DNA from: Apostichopus californicus
Lineage: Eukaryota > Echinodermata > Holothuroidea > Aspidochirotida > Stichopodidae
NCBI GenBank assembly: GCA_020650975.1
Contig: JAIPMN010000047.1
Coordinates: forward strand, 1 to 37,678
Direction: 5' to 3'
DNA length: 37,678 bases
Below, in pieces: positions 31,310 through 37,678 of this stretch (its first letter is position 1; the number at the start of each line of letters is the position of its first letter). The position numbers and the translations under genes are program-made. Below the pieces are notes generated by a model, which did not search any database, was not told the DNA's origin, and saw nothing but the letters and a program-made list of their open reading frames with translations.

Positions 31310-34300
31310 TTGATGAATGGTTATCTTTATTGGATTCAAGAATCAAGAGTCAAACTTTGTTAACTACTGCCTAGGACCCCCCCCCCCCCCTTATTTACTG
31401 CTAAATTCTCAAGTTAAGCAACCAGTTCTCATTGAAAATTGTGTAAGTCTGATTTGAACATTCCCAATTATTTGGTAATGACTTTGAGGGAACACACCTG
31501 CAGGAAAATATTTTATGGAACTGTTGGGAGAATTTTGGTAGTCAGGTGGGGGTGGAGGGGGGGGGGTAGGGGATGTACCAAGCACCTATCAATGTTCTTT
31601 GATGGTTATATGGTTATTAGTAGAAAGACTGTTCAAGTTCTGTTTGATATGCTAAGGAATTTCCCGATGTAAAGAGTCAGGCGTTGAAAGTGTGTATGTA
31701 TCCACATCCCACACTCTACCTGCAATGTATATTTTTGTGGAAAGCTTTGCTTATCTCTCCATTTGAAATGTTTTGTTTAATTCACACCTGGTATCTCCCA
31801 GAGATTATAAGGACATAATGAAATAGACACGTGTTACCTTGATAAAAACAAAAAGGTGAAACAAAGATTTGACTATATTGTGTTTCTTTGATTTCTTTGA
31901 TTAGTTAGAAGTATGGTTATCAGACCTCGAGTACGTCGGGATTTTCTCGCACACGCTTTCTTTTTTTCGTCTTGTTTTCTGGTGAATTGGCAACTTATTC
32001 ATAAATAATGATAAGGTAGTTCCGACAAAGTTGTGATAACTATAGAAAGGGAGTTCTCTTGACAGTAATTTGACGATGCGGCGGCCACAGAAAGGCAAAC
32101 TGTCAACAGTCACTATATATCGGTCTAATCTTATATTGAGATCAAACTTTAAAACTTCAAATCTGGCATCATTTTCATGTAGGTACGCTTCAAAGTTATT
32201 TTCCTGTTAAGGAAGAGGGAACCCCTCTCCCAGACCCCATGGTAGTTAGTGCGCCCATCTTCAGATAAAATATTGTAACTGTTGTGTAATGGATTATACA
32301 CAAGAAAATCAGTTGTGTCTGCTTCAGAAGTTGTCTCTGACGTTTGCAGTGACAGAAATTTATTCCGAGCTCGAAGTCCCGTGTGTCCTCGTGCTCTATG
32401 ACATCTCATGTTCGCTCTGGGGTTACCTAAAGATCGGATTTTTTTCCTCTCTCTTAAAGCATCCGTTTGACTTCTTCTTTTTTAACAAAATTTATCAACC
32501 ACCATTTTGTTCTATTAACATCCAGCTCGGACCATCTGCCTATTGGTTTCTCGCTAACTAAATATTCATTAATGATATAGCGATAAACGAACAGGCTTAT
32601 GCTATTTGATTGTAAATCATTAACACAATATACTTTGTGTCCTGTAACTGAAGTGTTAGGGCAGGTGCCCCGACCGGGCCACGGGCATGCATGGGGACTG
32701 CGTAGAGGTGTGAATTTAACATCCAGTTTGAATTACACAGTAGTTGTATTTTTAGTTAAAAACTAACTGATATTTTAATTGAGCTTTTGTTTGTTTTCAT
32801 AACATCTATATAATCTTTTCTAGAAGCATAGAACCATTCTACATATATTCTACGTATAAGCAATGCAGAAGGTGCAAAGCAAGAGAGCAGTTGTAACGTA
32901 ATCCACGCATTTCGGGCTAGCGCCCCCGATTAACTCCCTATCTCTCATAGAAATTGAAGCAGGGAGAACGCTGACACAGTGTATCGCCGTGTGTTTAAGC
33001 AGTGAAGCCTCGAAAAAATGAGGGCGCTTTGCGTTTGTACGGCAAAAAGCTAGATCATTTGTACGTCTTCATACAAACATTGTGCATTCGACTTTGAAAT
33101 TGAATTTGATTTGACCCGTTTTGCGAAAGAGTATGTGTAATTTTCACAACAGAGACATGTTATGGCTACCAGAGTGGTAATTACTACACTACTGACTTAA
33201 GAACGACCTTTGAAAATTTTTTCCCGCCCTCTAATGACTCGAGCAAGTGAGTGTTTTATGCAATTTTTAATGTCTGGAAAATATCATTTCCGTTATCTGA
33301 GAGGCACATGCTTGTATTATTTTAGTGCTCCCCTCAGACAGGGTCCGAGTCGTTCCTGGAAAATGCCATGAAAAACCGTGACCCTCCCTCCCTCCCCCCC
33401 CCCCTTCCCACACATACCAACTTTTGTACAATACTTCCATATTAGTCTGTGCGTGTAGGTCTAAGTTAAATGTTAACGTTGCAAAGTGAGTAGTAGTTTA
33501 TGCAGGATAACAGATCCCACCTGCCAAAAGTTTGATGCATGTCTGAATTCAGTCACATCAGGGAGTTGTTATGGAAACAATTCCCTGGTCACAGTCATCA
33601 AAGGATGATATGTTAGCACGATTAGTGGCTTGACGTGTGTCGTTTTGCGTACAAAGCTTTGTCCGAACATGGTTAGTGAGTATCATTAGGCCTTAAAATC
33701 ATAGTTGAGTAAATTTAGGCAAATAGCCTATAAAGTTACTGTCCAGAAGATATCTGCATGGCTAGGCTTGGCCTACCTCAAAACTCAGATTAATTGGCTA
33801 AGCCTATACTGCTTATGCCCGTATGCCACACATACAGTGTTGGGAATATGTTGCAAATGAAGGATGTGTTTGAATATTTATACAATTCTAGATATGTTAA
33901 TAGACTGAAATATTCTAGGCTTAAGTTATGCCCTAGGATTACCTAAGTTAGCCCAAGGGCGATGCTTCGTACATAGGCGTAAGGTAGGCCAAGCCTATTT
34001 TCCTAGTATTGAATTGTTAGTGATAAGCCCACATCATAACCCTCATCCCATGTTATTCTGGCATGTGGATCTATCATTAGGGATACAGTTTTTAGTAAAA
34101 TGAGGTGGTGATAATCGTCATATCGCATCCGAAAGGACAGCCGTAGTCAGTCTAGGGGCCTATAGCTAACTATATCCAGGGTCCAGTGAATAACAATACA
34201 GCAGCTGAGCAGACACTAGTAAAGTAATTAGATTCCTATGTAATTGCTTATACTATCGCTTCCTAACTATTACCTGTGAAATCGCAGTCCACTGCCTCAT

Positions 34301-37300
34301 TTTTGACGATTTTGGCACCCAAATGCGGCACACGATATCACCATTTCGAGTGATTTATGTCAACTTTATCACTTTCATGCCGTACAAGCAAGGCGCCACC
34401 AGTTGGATCAGTAGCTTTAGTGTATGCCGCATGACGTCATTCTTCCTACTTCTATGCTATATCTACATATGGCTCTGATCTGAGTAACTCAAACTGCTGT
34501 AAAAGAAACGTTTTATTTTATTGTATGGTATTTGCGACTTTCAAGAAAAAAAATTTGAGATGTAGAAACAAGGAAAAATTTTGAATAGTATTTAATGGGG
34601 TACTCCCCATATCACCCCCCACACCCCCCCCACATATCCCCTCCCCAGGCCTTTTCCTAAATGTACATTTCCTAGTATTATCTGGCTGGGACTGAGATCT
34701 CTTTTTACACATTCAAAGACTACAGTAACTAAGTTTATATATAGTAACTACTGTAACAAGATATTCGATCAAGACAGAAAATGGCGGGCAGGATGAGGTG
34801 GTGGTAGTGGAAAGGGGAAGGGTGGGGGGGGGGGTGTTGAGGTAATCCCTTTTAAGCGACAGAAAATGTTAACGGGTTTACAAGTTACCATTCCAACCAT
34901 AGATAGCTTCCAAGTTACAACATTTCCAAATGCTAGTGAGGGACGGTCGGAGAAGACACTTACCGGCATCCTTATAACTCTTTGGATAAGGTATTGTGCT
35001 ACATCCCCCTCACCCACACCAATCTTGAGGACTTGTTTGGCTAGTAGACAATGGCTGCCCTCTATCATGCAATACCGATAAATTTACCTTGAATATATTG
35101 GCAACAAACAAATAAACCTATACTACTACTCCATGTTGTGATGGCTAATAACTATTGACACATAGGTCTATATTAAAGGGAATATAGGTCTGGGCTGTAC
35201 CCAAAACTTGCTAAAATGGTAACAGTGTTATAGAACTAACAACTAGTAACGCAGATATAACAATTCTTATACAAATTTGAAGCGTGTTTGTATGATATTT
35301 GTGCATATACCACTAACCCAAGGACCCAATTGTGTCTACAGAGTTACATTAGTGAGACGGACGGACAGGAAAAGTGTGTCACATAATTCTGATACCCTAA
35401 AGTGATGCCTGACTTGTTTCACAAAGACCCTTTACCGCCATATTTTGATTTTACTAGTACAGTCTGATATAGTATATATAGTAGTTTTTATCCATGACCT
35501 TTCTAGGGAAAGAAAAGATATAACAGGAAACCGCAATCGCAGCAGGGTCAGGGCAAACAGTTGCGAATGAAACAATAGATCTAAGAAAAAATAGGTTAAG
35601 ACGCAAATAGTGAGAACATTGAACGGGGAACTAACTAACTCAAAATGTTTTTATCCACATATTAAATTCTTACTTAAGTTATGAGGGCAGCTTATTGTAA
35701 ATGGGAAACTGACATAACGGCAAAGCAAAATACAGCTTTGTTGCTGAAAGGAACATTCAAAACATCAAGAGCAAAGCTTGGAGTTGATCCTATTGGAATT
35801 TAGTGAACAATTTATCTTGCTCACTGAGGTCTGTATTATTGGTCACAAGGTCGGTATTATTGTACAGTAAAGACGATTTCTTTGACGGTATCTAGACACA
35901 TTTGTTTTTCACATAAGCCTCTATTACCAGTTCCTCTCCTCCCGGCGTCAAAAATACTCGTTTTGTTTTGTGCTGTTAATATTGCGTTGATTTGTCTAAA
36001 CCATGCAGGTTGAAAAGTATATCACGTGATTGCGTAGACGTTACAATAGGAGTGATAATGCCTATTTAAATGAAGTAATTAACTATATCAACTCAACCGA
36101 CAGGCACGGCAAGAACAAACAAACCAGTATTTGAATACCTCTTTTCAAAATCACTAAGGCTGATAATTTTTATTGCCATTTTAAACTAGATATTTTAAGT
36201 AATCAAACTTTGTCAATTCCAAGGGACTGTTTGAGGGCCGCGTCAAAGTCAAGTTCATTCTAACAATCGAATCGACACTTTTGAGCTTTACGCTACATTA
36301 TCTTCGTGGAATTTTCTCTGTAAGGGCTTATTGTGTTGGTGCGCTTTCTTACCATTTTACAAGTCAATACCGTATTTGTTTTGGAAGTGAAGTTCCCCGC
36401 AGGGAGTTAGCTCCGAGACAGAATTAACGTACGAAAAAAATAAATCAACGAAAAAAATGTTTTTCACTTAAATGCCATATTTGATGGTAATACAAACGGA
36501 CTGCCTTTCTTTGTTTAATTTTTGTACCAAACACAAACGTGAAGGTGTACCCATATTCGACCGTGGATATAAGAAACAGTTTTTACAGGCCATAAAATTT
36601 AAAGAAATGACTTTATAGCGCAGTGTGATTTTCGACTGAAAAAACTGAGAATGTGTAGTGATCCAATCTACTATATGCAGAGAGCTGTTGCCTGCATATA
36701 GTTTACATGGCTTTGCTCCGAGACAATACAGCATAGCTATTTCACCCCTGGCTAACTGAAGAATGATCAGATACGCCATGCGGGGGTAGGAGCTGATAAT
36801 AAATACATCAAGCTATTTTAACCCTGTCCAACTGAAGAAGCTTTATCGATAAGAACGAATAATCTAAACGGCACTGAGGTCCATGAACTAACTGTGAACT
36901 AAAATCTTCTTGTAGCCACAATTCAGCGATATCGTATAGCCTACTTAACCAATAAATGCAAAATATTTGGCAAGTTTGAATGAATATTCTTTTCAACCCC
37001 CCCCCCCTCCGTTTCCCATCGCATCTGCCCACTAGCTCAGCCTTTCATATAGCTTTATTGAGTTTTATACATTCATCAGAATAATTCTGATTCAGTTCAT
37101 TTAGTCCAGAATTAATCTGATAGAAATCCTTACAGTACGAGGGGAATCATGTTAAATTTGGAAAGAATCATAGGTTGGGGGGGGGGGGGGTGACAAACCC
37201 CTGATTTGAGTTGCGTTTTTGGTATCAGATGGTATAACTATTTTAATTATAATTTTGTTTTTTCTTTCTTGGAAGATCTGGTTTTGTTCTACCGGAAACT

Positions 37301-37615
37301 CACAGGGAAATTGTTCAATAACTAGCTATTTGAAGTATTGAATTTCTTGTTTCAGCTAGTGATTAACTATACCAGTCGACATCCTATCAAATGCTCACTA
37401 ATCATTTTCATTAAATTGCTATCGGTAGAAAAGTTACTCCTCGATCGATAAAGGCAATGTGCATTATACTTATCGGAATAGAGTCATAGCTTTAAAAATA
37501 AATAATATCAAAGGTTCATTTCTTCTCCAGATTTGGAATTAAACAGAAATTATCATCATTCCCTGTTGCTGTCTGCAAAAGTGTCCTCTGCGTTTTGCAG
37601 ACGACCGATTCATTT
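31310..37615. other. Gene-poor 3' region
   Basis: Homopolymer C/G runs occur near 31380, 31557, 33398, 34620, 34825, 37000 and 37180, and TAGGCCTA-type words at 33710-34160. I found no supportable gene. The minus-strand frame at 35068-34769 has a donor-like CCG|GTAAGT but no recognisable content. Confidence 0.5.
33559..33587. repeat. 12-bp-stem hairpin
   Basis: CAGGGAGTTGTT, loop ATGGA, then AACAATTCCCTG: 11 Watson-Crick pairs plus one G-T. It is related to the hairpin at 23723-23747. Confidence 0.9.
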
Positions 37616-37617
37616 CT

Positions 37618-37675
37618 TGATACATACATACATACATACATATACATACATACACGCACACACACACACACACAT
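37618..37675. repeat. (CATA)n/(CA)n microsatellite at the window end
   Basis: ATAC tetranucleotides pass into a CA run and continue to the edge of the window. Confidence 0.95.
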
Positions 37676-37678
37676 ATT

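Noticed and set aside
32289-32561. 90-codon frame with hydrophobic, Phe-rich content
   Set aside because: The composition reflects a T-rich strand; there are no domain or splice features.
34769-35068. Minus-strand frame starting MIEGSHCLLAKQVLKIGVGE, with a GTAAGT donor
   Set aside because: The frame continues through a C-rich simple-sequence run, and I could not place the first part in any family or find a matching acceptor.

Overview
This is an ordinary-looking stretch of animal nuclear DNA. Coding sequence is sparse, genes are split by spliceosomal introns, and the intergenic DNA is AT-rich and full of microsatellites, minisatellites, homopolymer C/G runs, MITEs and a tRNA-derived SINE. 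The PTS exon layout, the clusters of short TAGGCCTA-type words and the dispersed AGGTCA-rich tandem repeats suggest a non-vertebrate deuterostome. My best guess is an echinoderm, possibly a sea cucumber. That assignment rests on resemblance from memory, not on a search.

Three genes are well supported. (1) A five-coding-exon gene on the + strand (15600-21050) encodes 6-pyruvoyltetrahydropterin synthase of the tetrahydrobiopterin pathway. It contains a 23-nt microexon, and its first four exon boundaries fall at the same CDS positions that I recall for human PTS. (2) A four-coding-exon gene on the - strand (24885-22110) encodes a 172-residue acidic, probably nuclear, prothymosin-like protein of unknown identity. 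It lies convergent to PTS, tail to tail, with about 1 kb between the stop codons. (3) A single-exon gene on the + strand (30102-31292) encodes a mitochondrial mTERF-family protein, closest in style to MTERF1/MTERF2. Weaker coding candidates are a pair of exons at 2666-3475, a first exon at 6261-6541, a first exon at 11854-12027 and a very short one at 25187-25263.

Layout: 1-2660 has no recognisable gene but holds a perfect 13-bp-stem palindrome. 2.6-5.1 kb holds the exon pair, a (GAT)n/(GGT)n tract and a C-rich minisatellite. 5.5-7.8 kb holds a SINE, a tRNA-like pol III element and a hAT end. 8.6-9.0 kb, 10.9-11.4 kb and 14.6-15.4 kb carry tandem arrays rich in AGGTCA half-sites. 15.6-21.1 kb is PTS. 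22.1-25.6 kb is the acidic-protein gene, with a MITE inside intron 2. 26.2-27.2 kb is a complete non-autonomous hAT element with 8-bp target-site duplications. 29.7-31.3 kb is a 45-bp minisatellite followed by the mTERF gene. 31.3-37.7 kb is gene-poor and ends in a CATA/CA microsatellite.

The genes do not form an obvious functional unit. I found no convincing novel system. The most interesting items are the repeat families: a MITE abutting a splice donor, a hairpin cassette shared by two loci, and nuclear-receptor DR1 motifs carried by tandem repeats.
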